Source: Thalassoroseus pseudoceratinae
GTDB taxonomy: Bacteria > Planctomycetota > Planctomycetia > Planctomycetales > Planctomycetaceae
Assembly (NCBI RefSeq): GCF_011634775.1
Contig: NZ_JAALXT010000006.1
Span: 251,001 to 315,000, forward strand
Length of the DNA: 64,000 nucleotides
Direction: 5' to 3'
This document shows, piece by piece, positions 8,393 to 20,800 of this stretch. Each line of letters opens with the position of its first letter. Position 1 is the stretch's first letter. The notes beneath the pieces were generated by a model, which saw only the letters and a program-made list of their open reading frames with translations, did not search any database and was not told where the DNA came from. The position numbers were made by a program, and so were the translations under genes.

Positions 8393-11353
8393 GTGATTGT
8401 CGAACGGCTTCGTAGGCGAATCACGCGGTGGACGATCGCGGTCTGTCTATCGCTTGTGCTCTGGGGTTCCACGAGTCGTGCCTCCGAGTATTACGCCGGG
8501 TTTGAAGAGGCGGACCAAACTGCTTGGACAGTCCGGTTCAAATCGTCGCAACTCCGGCTGACCGCTCATCATCGTACCGAGCAACAATTCGCGGACGGTC
8601 AACGTAGCGAAGCGTTGAAACTGGTCAGCGAGGTGGACGGAATCACCTTCCAACTCGAGCACGATGTCCCGGAAGGCCGGTTAATCGACGAGTTGGAAGC
8701 GGTCGTGTCGGTGCGGTCGAATCGCCCCGGTTTGACAGCGTGGTTCCGTGTTGTCTTCCCGAATGAAACCCATCCGCAAACCCGAAAACCACTGACGGCC
8801 TTTGTTTCCGGCGATATCTATCGGAACAATGGTGAATGGCAGCAGTTGGTTTGTCGGGCCGATTCCAAGCAGTTGCAAGCTCGGATTCGCCAATGGCGAG
8901 TGCAGTTGGATCGCCCGTCGCTCAACACCGAAGGTGCGTTTGTCAATCGCATCGTGCTGACTGGCCAAGTTGGCATTGGGGAAACGGAAATCTTTCTCGA
9001 CGGACTCCACTTTGGTCCGCTCGTCAATCCGCAACAAGTGCAGCTCGCCAGTGCGGTTGAGGATCCAATCAGTCAAACGGAACCGGCGAGTTTCTCGCAG
9101 CCCGACACTCCGGTTGGTCCCGCGGGTGAAGTACGGTTGGGTCGGTTTCTGGTCGAAGGCCGACCGTTCTTCCCGATCATTGCGGCTCAGCATTCGGAAT
9201 CGCCGGAACTTCTCAAGGAAATCGGTTTGAATGTTGTTGGCATTCCCGATTACGAAGACCAAACAACTCTGAACGCCCTGCGACAACATGACTTGTGGGC
9301 AATGGCCACTCCACCGCGTGCGGTCGATGCCGACGGGCAAGTCATCGACGCCCGTGATGTCAGCGTGTTGCCATTCGGTCAGGAAACACGCCCCATTCTC
9401 ATTTGGAATCTCGGAACGCGTGTTCCGTCATCGGCGAAAGACGAGTTGTTCGCGTGGGTCGATCAGGTGCAAACCGCCGATCGGAATTTCGATCGCCCAA
9501 TCGCCGTGGAGGTCATCGGTGGTGAAGAACGGGCGATGTCCCGACGCGTGCCGTTGCTCGGAATGAGCCGACACGTCGCCAACACATCGTTCGGCTACAA
9601 ACAAAAACGCGAATGGTTCCTCGAAAAACGGAAACTCGCCCGGATGGGAAGTTTCGAGTGGACCTGGATTCAAACCGAACCGGCTCCATCGCTGGAGGCG
9701 ATGACGTCTCGGCAAGGCAGTCACGAAGTTGTCATTGAACCGGAGCAACTCCGGCTTCAGGTGTATTCGGCGATCGCGGCGGGCATGAAGGGGATTGGGT
9801 ACTGGAAACGCACCTCCTTCGACGACAACTCGCCCGGTGCCACCGAGCGACGTCTGGCGATCACGCAGCTCAATCTTGAACTCTCGTTGTTGCAACCGTT
9901 CTTGGCGACGGGTTCCGTTTCATCACCATCTTCGTTCTCGGTTGATTTGCCGAGTGCCCAAGCGATTCGACGCGGTTCCATCGACTTCCGCACCACTGCC
10001 GATTCGCGTCATGAACGAGACGCCATGCTCCGAGAGCAAGAATACCAACGGCAACGGGCCTCCCGAGTCGGTGGTGAGTTGGAAGCGACTGTCATCTCCA
10101 GTGAGTATGGCAAACTCGTGCTGCCGATTTGGTACGGCACGGAAGCCCAATTCGTGCCCGGTCAGATGGCCGCACGGAATGCCCGAATTGTCGTCGCCGG
10201 TGTGGATGACTTCTCCTCCGCTTGGGAAGTGTCCCCGACGAAAATCGTGCCGTTGACCGGTCAAGGTCAGGTCAAACGCGGTGCGGGTGGTTTGGAAATC
10301 ACGTTGAAACAGTTTGATCAAACCTCGGCGATCATCATTACACGAGATCGCGAGTTGATCGACGCCATCCGGCGAAAAGTCGCCCAGATCGCTCCGCAAA
10401 GTGCGGCGGTCTGTGTGGCTTTGGCCCGGGAAAAATTAGAGCGTGTCCGGCGAATCGATGAAGAACTGCAATCGCTCGGAGCCAGTTGGCCGGACAGTCC
10501 GCAGATTCTTTCACGGTCTCGCGAACACGTCATGATGGCTGAAGACGCCTTGGCTCGCGGTGCGTATCAAGCGGCCGCCGAAGAAGCCGGGCGAGCGATG
10601 CAACTGCAACGAATCTTGCAACGCGGACACTGGAACGATGCGGTCATCAAACTGCCATCGCCGTTGTCGAGTCCGTACACCGTCTGCTACCAAACCCTGC
10701 CCGATCACTGGCGATTGATGCAACGCATCGGGCAAAGTGATCTCGCTGGCCAGGAAAACCGACTCCGTGGTGGCAACTTCGAAGATGCCGACACCTTCTT
10801 CGCCGCCGGCGGATTGCATGAAGGCAACGATGTGCCCGGTGTGCATGCGGGAGCGGATTTGTACCCCTCGCAGCGGGAAGGCAACTATTCGCTTCGATTA
10901 CACGCCCTGCCCATTCCGCAAGAAAACCCACCGGAGATCATGCCGGCGAGTCCTGTCATCATCAAGACGCCGCCAGTTTCGGTCAAAAGTGGGCAAGTTG
11001 TTCATGTGAGCGGTTGGGTCCGTGTTCCGAACGACATCCAACGTTCACTCGACGGAGCAATGCTGTTCGACAACATCGCTGGCCCCGCTGCCGCGCTTCG
11101 CTGGAATCAAGCCAGCGAATGGCAACACTTCTTCTTCCTGCGAGAAGTGCCCGAGACCGGTCCTTACGTACTCACAATGCAACTCACCGGACTGGGCGAA
11201 GTGATGTTCGATGATCTCCGCATCATCACGCAGGATCAGCAAGTCGTCCCTGCACCGGAGCCAACACCGACCGAGTCGGATAGCCCGTTCTCGTATCCGC
11301 TTAAACTGCTCGAGAAGCTGCCGAAGTGGAACACGAACCCGTTCCGTCGGTGA
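8393..11353 (+). CDS. Large secreted protein, glycosidase-like with carbohydrate-binding C-terminus
   Basis: 986 residues from GTG 8393, which has GGAG eight bases before it and starts directly with a signal peptide (RLRRRITRW, then TIAVCLSLVLWG, cleavage near SRA-SEY). Residues ~35-230 look like a beta-sandwich. From ~250 a segment (LGRFLVEGRPFFPI, SPELLKEIGLNVV) resembles the entry to the TIM barrel of GH2/GH42-type beta-galactosidase-like proteins, continuing to about 500 (GMKGIGYW). Residues ~780-960 resemble a CBM4/9-type jelly roll (GGNFEDADTFF, EGNYSLRLHA, SGWVRVP). I cannot point to catalytic acids with confidence, so enzymatic activity is unproven. Probably exported for polysaccharide recognition or degradation. 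Confidence 0.75.
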   Translation: MIVERLRRRITRWTIAVCLSLVLWGSTSRASEYYAGFEEADQTAWTVRFKSSQLRLTAHHRTEQQFADGQRSEALKLVSEVDGITFQLEHDVPEGRLIDELEAVVSVRSNRPGLTAWFRVVFPNETHPQTRKPLTAFVSGDIYRNNGEWQQLVCRADSKQLQARIRQWRVQLDRPSLNTEGAFVNRIVLTGQVGIGETEIFLDGLHFGPLVNPQQVQLASAVEDPISQTEPASFSQPDTPVGPAGEVRLGRFLVEGRPFFPIIAAQHSESPELLKEIGLNVVGIPDYEDQTTLNALRQHDLWAMATPPRAVDADGQVIDARDVSVLPFGQETRPILIWNLGTRVPSSAKDELFAWVDQVQTADRNFDRPIAVEVIGGEERAMSRRVPLLGMSRHVANTSFGYKQKREWFLEKRKLARMGSFEWTWIQTEPAPSLEAMTSRQGSHEVVIEPEQLRLQVYSAIAAGMKGIGYWKRTSFDDNSPGATERRLAITQLNLELSLLQPFLATGSVSSPSSFSVDLPSAQAIRRGSIDFRTTADSRHERDAMLREQEYQRQRASRVGGELEATVISSEYGKLVLPIWYGTEAQFVPGQMAARNARIVVAGVDDFSSAWEVSPTKIVPLTGQGQVKRGAGGLEITLKQFDQTSAIIITRDRELIDAIRRKVAQIAPQSAAVCVALAREKLERVRRIDEELQSLGASWPDSPQILSRSREHVMMAEDALARGAYQAAAEEAGRAMQLQRILQRGHWNDAVIKLPSPLSSPYTVCYQTLPDHWRLMQRIGQSDLAGQENRLRGGNFEDADTFFAAGGLHEGNDVPGVHAGADLYPSQREGNYSLRLHALPIPQENPPEIMPASPVIIKTPPVSVKSGQVVHVSGWVRVPNDIQRSLDGAMLFDNIAGPAAALRWNQASEWQHFFFLREVPETGPYVLTMQLTGLGEVMFDDLRIITQDQQVVPAPEPTPTESDSPFSYPLKLLEKLPKWNTNPFRR

Positions 11354-11399
11354 TGACAATCGACGGTGACCCTAACCGGACGAACAATCGCAATCCGAT

Positions 11400-12641
11400 C
11401 TAGTCGAGCAATGCCACAACCAAGCCGCTGCGGATCTTCGGTTCAAACCACGTCGATTTTGGCGGCATGAATCGATTCTGTTGGCAGACCGAAACGAACT
11501 GTTCCATCGTGACCGGTGGCAGAGTCACGGCGAAGTGGAAGTCGCCACTGTCGACACGGCTTTGCAACCAGGCCGCATCTTTGTTGCCGCCGACGAACGT
11601 CAGCCGTTTGTCGCGAGCATCAGCGATTTGGAGCACATCTTCGAAAATGTGCCGTTGCACGATGTCGGAATCAATTGACTCCGCCGCGTTGCTGGCATCG
11701 TAGGCGTTGTCTTTCGGCACCAATTCCAACCACTTCTTGCCATCGTACAGACCGATGTGATGAGTCTGCTTGGGTTGGAATGGTTCGGAATCGCGACGGG
11801 GTTGGGCGTCGAAATATTCGGCCAGGGTTTGCAGCCAATCCAATTCGGCCGCTTTCGGTTCGGCGACCAGCCGATTGTACGGTGCCAACCCCATCCGTCC
11901 GGTCGTGAAGAACATCGCCAGATAATCGTCATGCCCCAGCAACGCGGCAGCGGCACTGCGATGGTTGCCATCGGCGACGTACGCAAACGGCTCTGCCTTC
12001 ATCAGCTCGACGAACTTGTTGATGCTGGGTTCATCCGCGATCAGCCAAACTTTGTGCGTGTTGCCGACTTCGTCGTCGGCTTGGAAATCGCATTCCCGCC
12101 CGTCGGCGTACTCTTCAAGAGCGGTGATCAAGTGGCCGCTTTCGTCTTCAACGGTATTGTTGACAACGCCTACGTAGGACTTCGTCTTGGAAATCAAATT
12201 CGCTCGCCCACGGGCTTTTTCCTCGCGAATCCCTTCGTTGCGGATCACGGTCCCGTCGGGCGATTCATCGGTGCGAATGTCTGCGGTTTTCGCCGCTCCA
12301 CCGAGCCCCATCTGCCGCACACTGGGCCGACGCGGATCGACAATTTCGTAAACCCACAGCACGTTCTCGACAACTTTCGTCAGCGGGCTGTCGATGCGAT
12401 TCCTCAGCGTCTCGCGGGCTTTGTCGAGCGTGGCATCGGAACCGTCCTCGCCAATTTCCGTTTCGGTTGGCACATCGCAATGCGCCATCGTCACCGCGAG
12501 AATCGATTCCGGTTTGGCTTGAATGAACTCCCAAACCTCGCGGTCGCCTTGGAACTCATCATAATTCGGAGCCACAAGTTGAGCGGCAGCGGCACTGTCG
12601 ACAGGAACGAGAGCACGTCGAATCGGAGCAATATTAATCAT
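11400..12641 (-). CDS. DUF1015 family protein
   Basis: 413 residues of a full-length DUF1015 protein. Recognisable family segments are the N-terminal IAPIRRALVP, the central VADGNHRSAAA (about residue 220), and the C-terminal FVSVCQQNRFMPPKSTWFEPKIRSGLV. The DGNHR motif resembles the nucleotide-handling motif of ParB/sulfiredoxin-like folds, but the reaction is not settled for this family. It lies 107 bases downstream of the lysA-like gene on the same strand, so co-transcription is likely and a link to amino-acid metabolism is possible. Confidence 0.85.
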   Translation of the reverse strand: MINIAPIRRALVPVDSAAAAQLVAPNYDEFQGDREVWEFIQAKPESILAVTMAHCDVPTETEIGEDGSDATLDKARETLRNRIDSPLTKVVENVLWVYEIVDPRRPSVRQMGLGGAAKTADIRTDESPDGTVIRNEGIREEKARGRANLISKTKSYVGVVNNTVEDESGHLITALEEYADGRECDFQADDEVGNTHKVWLIADEPSINKFVELMKAEPFAYVADGNHRSAAAALLGHDDYLAMFFTTGRMGLAPYNRLVAEPKAAELDWLQTLAEYFDAQPRRDSEPFQPKQTHHIGLYDGKKWLELVPKDNAYDASNAAESIDSDIVQRHIFEDVLQIADARDKRLTFVGGNKDAAWLQSRVDSGDFHFAVTLPPVTMEQFVSVCQQNRFMPPKSTWFEPKIRSGLVVALLD

Positions 12642-12748
12642 AAGAGACGAAGATTTCTTCGTTGAGTGCGTGCAGCAATGCGTAACGCACCATGTTATTC
12701 ATGCGGAATGGATTTGGCGGGTTACACTCGCTGCCCCCGCCCGACTGT

Positions 12749-14008
12749 CTAGAAATCCAAAGTCGCGAAATAATCATCGAGGGTTTCGGCACGGCGAATT
12801 TGTTGGACACTGCCGTCGGGTTTCCAAAGCAGTTCCGCGGAGCGAAGTTTGCCGTTGTACTGGAAACCCATCGCGTGACCGTGAGCACCAGCATCGTGGA
12901 TGACGAGTAAATCGCCGATTTCCACTTTCGGCAGTTTCCGGTCGATTGCAAATTTGTCGTTGTTCTCGCAGAGCGAACCGACGACGTCGCAGGTTGTGTC
13001 CGCTGCCGCGTTTTCTTTGCCGAGCACAGAGATGTGGTGATACGCACCGTACATCCCCGGTCGCATCAAGTTCGCCATACAGGCATCGACGCCGACATAG
13101 TCCTTGTAAATGTGCTTTTCGTGAATCGCTGACGTGATGAGATAACCATACGGCCCGGTGATGCAGCGACCGTTTTCCATCAGAACATTCAACGGATCAA
13201 GACCGGCAGGCTTGATCATTTCGTCGTAGAGCTTCTTGACGCCATTGCCGATGTGTTCCAAGTCGACCGGCTGATCTCCCGGACGGTAGGGAATACCAAT
13301 ACCACCACCGAGATTCACGAACTCCAACGAGATGTCCGTTTCCTTCTTCAATTCGACGGCTAACTCGAACAGCATCCGTGCGGTTTCGACGAAGTATTCG
13401 GCGTTGAGTTCGTTCGAGGCCACCATCGTGTGCAAACCGAACCGCTTAGCTCCCAGTTCCCGAGCTTGACGGTAGCCTGCAAAGAGCTGTTCCTTGGTGA
13501 ACCCGTACTTCGCTTCCTCGGGTTTGCCGATGATCGTGTTGCCTTCGCGGAGCGGTCCCGGATTGTAACGGAAGCACAATTGCTCGGGCATTTTCACCGA
13601 ATCGGCGAGATACGGAATGTGCGTGATGTCATCGAGATTGATGATCGCACCCAACTCGACCGCCTTGGCGTACTCCTCGGCTTTCGTATTGTTCGAGGTG
13701 AACATCACATCGTCCCCGGTGATGCCAACTCGTTCGCACATCACGAGTTCCGCCAAACTCGAACAGTCTGCGCCGAAGCCTTCCTCTTTCATGATGTTGA
13801 GGATATGCGGGTTCGGCGTGGCTTTGACGGCGAAGTACTCTTGGAACCCATCGCACCAAGCGAAAGCCGCATTGAGACGCCGCGCGTTTTCACGGATTGC
13901 CCGTTCATCGTAGATGTAAAACGGCGTGGGGTACTTCTCCGTCAATTGACGAATGAAGTCTTCATCGAACGGCAACGGCTTGGCAACAGAGGAAGAAACA
14001 GCAGACAT
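12749..14008 (-). CDS. lysA: Diaminopimelate decarboxylase-like PLP enzyme
   Basis: 419 residues of the alanine-racemase-fold (fold III) PLP decarboxylases. K62 in EYFAVKATPNP is the Schiff-base lysine. The glycine loop NLGGGIGIPY (about residue 233) binds the cofactor phosphate, and the C-terminal CENNDKFAIDR and IHDAGAHGHAMGFQYNG segments hold substrate- and PLP-binding residues. LysA converts meso-diaminopimelate to lysine. Related enzymes act on ornithine/arginine or carboxynorspermidine, so substrate specificity is probable, not proven. Followed on the same strand by the DUF1015 gene. Confidence 0.85.
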   Translation of the reverse strand: MSAVSSSVAKPLPFDEDFIRQLTEKYPTPFYIYDERAIRENARRLNAAFAWCDGFQEYFAVKATPNPHILNIMKEEGFGADCSSLAELVMCERVGITGDDVMFTSNNTKAEEYAKAVELGAIINLDDITHIPYLADSVKMPEQLCFRYNPGPLREGNTIIGKPEEAKYGFTKEQLFAGYRQARELGAKRFGLHTMVASNELNAEYFVETARMLFELAVELKKETDISLEFVNLGGGIGIPYRPGDQPVDLEHIGNGVKKLYDEMIKPAGLDPLNVLMENGRCITGPYGYLITSAIHEKHIYKDYVGVDACMANLMRPGMYGAYHHISVLGKENAAADTTCDVVGSLCENNDKFAIDRKLPKVEIGDLLVIHDAGAHGHAMGFQYNGKLRSAELLWKPDGSVQQIRRAETLDDYFATLDF

Positions 14009-14145
14009 AATGACTCAAAACCGGCTGGACGGAGCGTGTACGAAGTCCTCATGAGGATCGTTCACAGTTTAGTCGGCCAGTCGTCCGCTGACGAGGGGGC
14101 GCGAGCGGTTTTCTGAGGCATTCGTCGGATTGACCGTCCGCGTGT

Positions 14146-14535
14146 CTACTTCGGCATTTTCGGAATCCCGTAGCTCGTTTCGCTATCGGATGGTTCCGTG
14201 GGAGCCTTGGGAATCTCGAAACTCGATGGTGGATCGGCGGCCTCGGCAATCGACACTTGCAAGATCATATCGCCGATCTTCACCTTGTCACCGTTCATCA
14301 ATCGCGTGTCCGCCTGAATCAACCGACCATTGACATGCGTTCCGTTTCGGCTACCCATATCGCGAACGCGGACGGTGTACTCATCGACTCGCACAACGCA
14401 ATGGTAGCGGCTGACAAGATCGCTATCGGGCCGAAGATGACAATCGGGAGCGCGACCGACGATGAACTTGCCTTCTTTCAATTTGATGTTTTTTTCGGCC
14501 AAGGAACCTTCGACGACCTTTAACTCAGCTCGCAT
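14146..14535 (-). CDS. FHA domain protein
   Basis: 129 residues. Residues ~20-90 are a forkhead-associated domain: FIVGRAPDCHL with the phosphothreonine-binding arginine, SRYHCVV, and DMGSRNGTHVNG. FHA modules bind phosphothreonine peptides, usually products of Ser/Thr protein kinases, which planctomycetes have in number. A short proline- and serine-rich tail follows (EIPKAPTEPSDSE). No kinase is adjacent. No signal peptide, so cytosolic. Confidence 0.92.
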   Translation of the reverse strand: MRAELKVVEGSLAEKNIKLKEGKFIVGRAPDCHLRPDSDLVSRYHCVVRVDEYTVRVRDMGSRNGTHVNGRLIQADTRLMNGDKVKIGDMILQVSIAEAADPPSSFEIPKAPTEPSDSETSYGIPKMPK

Positions 14536-14888
14536 ACAGATGCCCTGTCATTCATGCCCATGGATTACGCGAAACCGTTGTAATCTCCCTATTTAAAGAA
14601 TGAACGAAGGAAACACGCAACTCAAGTGAAAATCCCTATGGAATTAGTAAATGTCTTCAACCTTTTCCTCAATAGTCCGTAACCAACTGCACAAGCTCGG
14701 CAACATGCATCCGACTTTTCTCCGCGATATTTGTTTCAAGGTGTTAAATTGGGCAAGTTTGCGGAAACACGAAATCCTTGCTTGCGGAAAGTCCAGGCCA
14801 TCGTGATACTGGATGGTCCTTCCGAGTGGGTCACTTGGAAACGCGCTGGGGTCAATCTACGTTTCCTTCTTACCAAGATCACATTCCT
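14536..14888. other. Intergenic region upstream of the polyketide synthase
   Basis: No gene seen. AT-richer than its surroundings in its first half. A 9-bp direct repeat TTGCGGAAA occurs at 14759-14767 and 14782-14790, 23 bp apart (about two helical turns), upstream of the PKS start; it could be an activator or repressor site. I could not place a confident -35/-10 pair. Confidence 0.4.
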
Positions 14889-17800
14889 ATGTCTGAACCG
14901 CATTCGACTTCCGCAACTCCTGCGGAGCCGTTGGCGATTGTCGGGTACGCTTGCCGTCTGCCTGGGGGAATCACCGACGGAACCAGTTACTGGCAATTGT
15001 TGGAAGAGCGTCGTGACGCTGTCACCGAGATCCCGGAAGATCGTTGGAGCAAACTTGCTTACAGCGCCGGACCAGGAATGAACGGTAAGAGTGCTTCCCG
15101 TTGGGGCGGGTTCCTCGACAGTATCGATCAGTTTGAACCGAGTCTCTTCGGGATCTCCCCGCGAGAAGCTCAGTACATCGATCCACAGCAACGCTTGCTG
15201 CTCGAAACGACTGCCGAAGCCTTGGAACATGCGGGCATTCCGGCGGAATCGTTGGCCGGGAGTCGAACCGGGGTCTTTGTGGGGATCTCCACCGGCGATT
15301 ACGGCCAGATTCAACGCGACCGCCAATCGCAACGTGGTCTGAGTGCGTTCACGGCTCAAGGGTGTTCACTGAGCATCGCGGCCAACCGGATCTCTTACTG
15401 CTTGGATCTCCGTGGCCCGAGTTTTATCGTGGATACGGCGTGTTCGTCTGCGCTCATGGCGTTCGATCGCGGTTGCAAGAGCTTGCTTGATGGCGAATCC
15501 GACATGATCATCGTCGGGGGCGTAAACGTCATCATCAACCCGGAAACGTTCATCAGTTTCTCGGCGGCGTCGATGTTGTCTCCCGACGGCCGTTGCAAGG
15601 CTTTCGATGCGTCCGGCAACGGGTTCGTCCGATCGGAAGGTGGCGGGGCGATCATCGTGAAACGCCTTTCCGATGCCGTCCGTGATCGCGATCCGATTCA
15701 AGCGATTGTGCTGGGAACCGGTGCCAACCAAGACGGACGCACCGGCGGGATTTCCATGCCCAACCCCGATGCCCAAGAAGCGTTGCTGCGGGAAGTTTAT
15801 CAGAATTCGCAGGTTGACCCGGCGAGTGTCCGCTACGTCGAAGCCCACGGAACCGGCACCGTCGTCGGTGATCCGGCGGAAACGACGGCCCTTGGTCGTG
15901 TGTTTTCCGATGGCCGATCCGCCGAGCAACCGCTCATCATCGGTTCGGTGAAAACGAACATCGGACACATGGAAGCCGCTTCGGGGATTGCCTCGCTCGT
16001 CAAAGCGATTCTCGTGCTGCAAAAACGCCAAATCCCTGCGAACTTGCACTTCAAAACCCCAAACCCGCACATCCCGTTCGAGGAATTCAAACTCCGCGTA
16101 CCGACGGAGATGGAAGCCTGGCCGGATGACAAACCCGGTGTCGTTGGTATCAACTCGTTCGGTTTCGGTGGCGCGAATGCGCACGTCATCTTGGCCGACC
16201 CCAACCACGAACGAACGCAGCAGTTCAACGAACACTCCCCGCAAATTGTTCGCAGCAACGGGCATACACCGGCAACGAACGGATCGGCCATCGCGAGCAC
16301 CAACGGTTCGCACGCCCACACTGATTCGGACCAGGTTCCGTTTCCGCTGTTGATCACTGCACGATCCGAAGATGCCCTCCGTCAACGAGCCAACGATTTC
16401 CGCGCATTCCTTGCGGACTCGGCGAACGGTTCGTTGGCCGATATCTCTTACACGTCGCAAATGCGGCGGTCGCATTATTCGCACCGTCTTGGTTTGGTGG
16501 CACAGAACGCCGACGAGGCCCGTGAAACCTTGACCGCGTTTCTGGATGACGAAACCCGCCCGAACATGCACACGGCGGAAGCGAAGAAAGATGAACAAGG
16601 GTTGGTGTTCGTCTTCTGTGGACAAGGCCCGCAAGCCGCTCAAATGGGCATGGACTTGTACCGTCGCGAACCCGTGTTCCGAGCGGCGATGGACGAAATC
16701 GACACGCTGCTCAAAGACGTGGTCGATTGGTCATTGATCGAGGAACTCTCGAAGGACAACGAATCCAGCCAAATCCATCTCACATCGGTGGCTCAACCGG
16801 CGTTGTTTGCGATTCACGTCGGTTTGGCTCGATTGTGGGAATCGTGGGGCGTGAATCCGGCGGCCGTTGTCGGACACAGTGTCGGTGAGATTGCGGCGGC
16901 TCATGTGGCCGGTTTGGTCTCGCTCGAAGACGCCGTGAAGATCATTGGCTACCGGGGAATTTCGCTGCAAGAACACGCCCTGCCCGGTCAGATGCTTGCC
17001 GCCGGCCTCAACGAAGCCGACGCGCGCCGTTTGATTGCCGAGTTTGAGCCGAAGGTGTGCGTGGCCGCCATCAACAGCCCGGACATGGTCACACTCGCCG
17101 GTGAAGCCGAAGCGTTGGAAGCCGTCGGCAAGGAACTCGATGCCCGCGATATTTGGTGGAAAGCGTTGCGGGTGAAGCACGCGTTTCACAGTCACCTGGT
17201 GGCTCCCGCGGAAGAATCGTTCATGTCCGCGATCGGCAGAATCAACAACTCCGCCCGCACCTGCGAGATGGTCTGCACCGTCACGGGCGAGAAAGTCGGT
17301 CTGGAAGGGCTTTCCGCCGATTACTGGTGGGACAACATCCGTCAGCCGGTCCGCTTCGCTCCGGCGATCGAAACCCTGCAAGACATGGGCTATTCGAACT
17401 TCCTCGAAATCGGACCGCATCCAGTTTTGGGTGCGTCGATCAAACAATGCCGCAAGTCGGACGGCCCGAAGCCAACGGTATTTGCATCGCTTGTCCGCAA
17501 GGAAGACGACCAGAAAACCATTCGCGGAACATTTGTCGGACTGCAAACGCACGGTCTCACGGTCGATCCGTCTGCGTTCTTCCCGACGGGTGGAAACGTC
17601 GTGAATCTTCCGCGTCATCCGTGGTTGCACGAACGCTTCTGGCATGAAAGTGCCGACTCTCGACAATCGCGGTTGCGTCCCGATTACCATCCGTTGCTCG
17701 GTCAAGCCGCGACGGCTGCTGAACACGAATGGCACAACTCGCTCGATGTGTCGGTCTATACGTGGTTGCCCGATCACAAAGCCGGTGGCCAAGTGATTTT

Positions 17801-20800
17801 CCCGGCGGCCGGTTTTGTGGAAATGTTCCTCGCAGCGGCGTTGCGGGCGGAGAAATCCGAATCCGTCACAATCGACGATGTGGACATGCTGCGAGCGTTG
17901 TTCCTGCCGAACGAAGCGGCTCCGCTCACGCAAGTTTCCGCCGACCCAAACGCGGGCACGCTGTTCATGGCGAGCCGGATGAACGAATCCGACGAAGCAT
18001 GGATGAAACACACCCAAGCCATGTACCGTCCGATGCCGAAACTCGAACCGAGTCCACTCGACATCGACGCCTGGAAAGCGAATGCCGAACCCGCATCCGC
18101 CGAGGCATTCTACGAGACATTCCGCCAGATCGACCTGGAATACGGACCGACTTTCCAAGGTGTGAAAGAATTGCACCGCACGGGGCAATCGGCACTTGGT
18201 CGCATCGAACTCGATGAATCCTTGATGGACCGGGCGAACTTGTACCATGTGCATCCGTCGTTGCTGGATGCGTGTTTCCAAGTGCTGCTCGAAGCGATTC
18301 CGCCGGAAGAACGAGCCGACGACCGTATGTTCCTGCCGGAACGAATCGGCCGCGTGCACTTCCATCAATCGCCCGGCACGGCTGCGTACAGTGAAGTCAA
18401 ACTGACGAGCTCATCCGCGATGCAAGTCACGGGTGACATTCGCATCTTCACCATCGACGGACAACCCGCGATCGATATTCTCGATTTCCGTTGTCGTGGT
18501 GTGATTTCGCAACGCGAACGGGAACGCAACGAGATTGGTCCGTGTTTGCACCAAACTCGTTGGTATCACGCGCCGCTTCCGGGATCGTCGGTCGTGGCGG
18601 AACCGCTGGCCGAAACCAAATCGCTCACGGACCTTGTCGAATCCGCCGAGAACGTAGCCGCAAACACTTGGCACGACGTGCCCGCCACAATCATCGGTGA
18701 CAGCGTTGCCGCTCAGGATCGTGTGGCCACACCGTATTTCCTGAACGCTTTGCAGCAGATGGGAATTGATCTCAAAGCCGGTGAGTCGGTCGATTCGCAA
18801 GCGTTGGTCGATTCCGGCAAACTCATCGAGAAACATCGGCCGCTGTTCGAGCGGTGCTTGGATCGCTTGGTCGAATCGGGTGAGTTCACGAAGACAGACG
18901 GTGCCTGGCAGGTCGCGAACAATCTTCCCGAACCAGACGTCAACGCCGCCTGGTTGGACGCACTCGCGGAACTGCCCGAACTCTATCCGCATTTGCGGTT
19001 GATCGAAGTTTGCGGCGAAGACTTGGCAGGTGTGTTCTCCGGTGAAGTCGATCCGTTGAAGTTGTTGTTCTCCGAAGAATCAGTCGGACTGCTCGAACAA
19101 GTTTACCGCGATCAATACTGGACTCGTTACGGCAACACGTTCATTCAACGAATCGCGGTCGAACTGCGAAATCGGTTGCCGGAATCACGACCGCTTCGCA
19201 TTCTGGAAGTCGGTGCTGGCACAGGCGGAACGACGGCATACATGCTGCCGGTGCTGCCGGACAATCAAACCGAATACTGGTTTACCGATCTCTCGCCGTA
19301 CTTCTTGCAACGAGCCGAGGACCAATTCCGCAATTCGGATTGCGTGCGTTATGCGAAGTTCGATTTGGAACGCGACCCCGCCGAGCAGGATCTGCCGACC
19401 GGTTGTTTCGACATCGTCATCGCCGCCGACGCGATTCACGGTGTGACGGACTTGAAAGCGGCTCTCGGACGATGTTCGAGCTTGCTCGTCGATGGCGGGT
19501 TGCTCGTGCTGCGAGAACTCACGCAAACGCGGATGGCCTTCGATTTGGTCTTTGGTTTGACGGACGGTTGGTGGAATTATCAGCAAGACCCCGCCCGTGA
19601 ACACAGCCCATTGTTGACCACATCCGAGTGGAGTGAAATCCTCTCGGAAACCGGTTGGGAATCGCCCACGTTGCCCGCAACCTGCAACGAAACCGGCGAA
19701 CATGCCGCCGTGATTGTCGCTCGGCAGCCGAACCGGTCGGAAACCAAATTGCCGAAAGTGTTCATCGCCGACAAACCACCAAAGGAACCGAACTGGTTGA
19801 TCTTTGGTGACGGTGGAGCCGCTGGGCATACGCTCGTTGACCAACTTCGTCACGCGGGTCGTCGTTGTGTGACCGTGCGGGATGGCGAAGAATTCGACTT
19901 GTTGGATTCCGATGAATTCCAAATCAACTCCGCGAACTACGATGATTTCGTGCAACTCAAGTCGGCGATCGGCTTCCGAGGCGGTGATTGGAGCATCGTC
20001 CATCTGACCGCTAGCGACACCGACTCCGCCGAGATCACCATGAGCGGACTGGAATCGATTGACGATCGTTCCACGCATTCGTTGATGCATCTCTTGCAGG
20101 TATTCGCCGCTGACGAGAAGCAATCGCCGCGACGGTTGCTGCTGGTCACACGGGGTGCCCGCGATGTGGGAGTTTCGACCGAAGCAACGGGTCCGTTGCA
20201 AGGCGGATTGGTCGGATTGGGCCGCTCGGCGGCTTCGGAATATCGACACATTGCCATTCGGCAAATCGATCTCGACCCGCTGAAGGGCGACGAAAACACG
20301 CTGTGGGCGGAACTTTGTGCGGACGATCCGCAATCGGAAGTTGCTTGGCGTGGAGCACACCGATTGGTGCCGCGAATGGAGCAAATCGATCCACGAACCG
20401 AGACAATCGCCGCGGACTCTGCCAACGAAGTTCCCTTCCGATTGCACGTCGCTCGGCCCGGCGATCTCGGCAGCTTGGAGTTGTTGGAGACGCATCCGGC
20501 ACCGCCCGGACCAGACGAAATCCAGATGGATGTGCACTTTGTCGCGCTCAACTTCCGCGACATTCTGCGGGCACTCGGTCGGTTCCCGGCTGACGATTTG
20601 GCTCAGATCGAACCGGGCGACGAATGCAGTGGGATCGTGCGGAGCGTGGGAGCGAACGTCACGCACGTTCAACCTGGTGATCGTATCATCGCCTGCACTG
20701 CGGGAAGTTTCCGATCCGTGCTGACCGTGGCCGGTGCTCGGGTAACGAAAGTGCCGGATCACCTCAGTTTGTCCGCAGCGGTTTCGATGCCGGTGGCCTA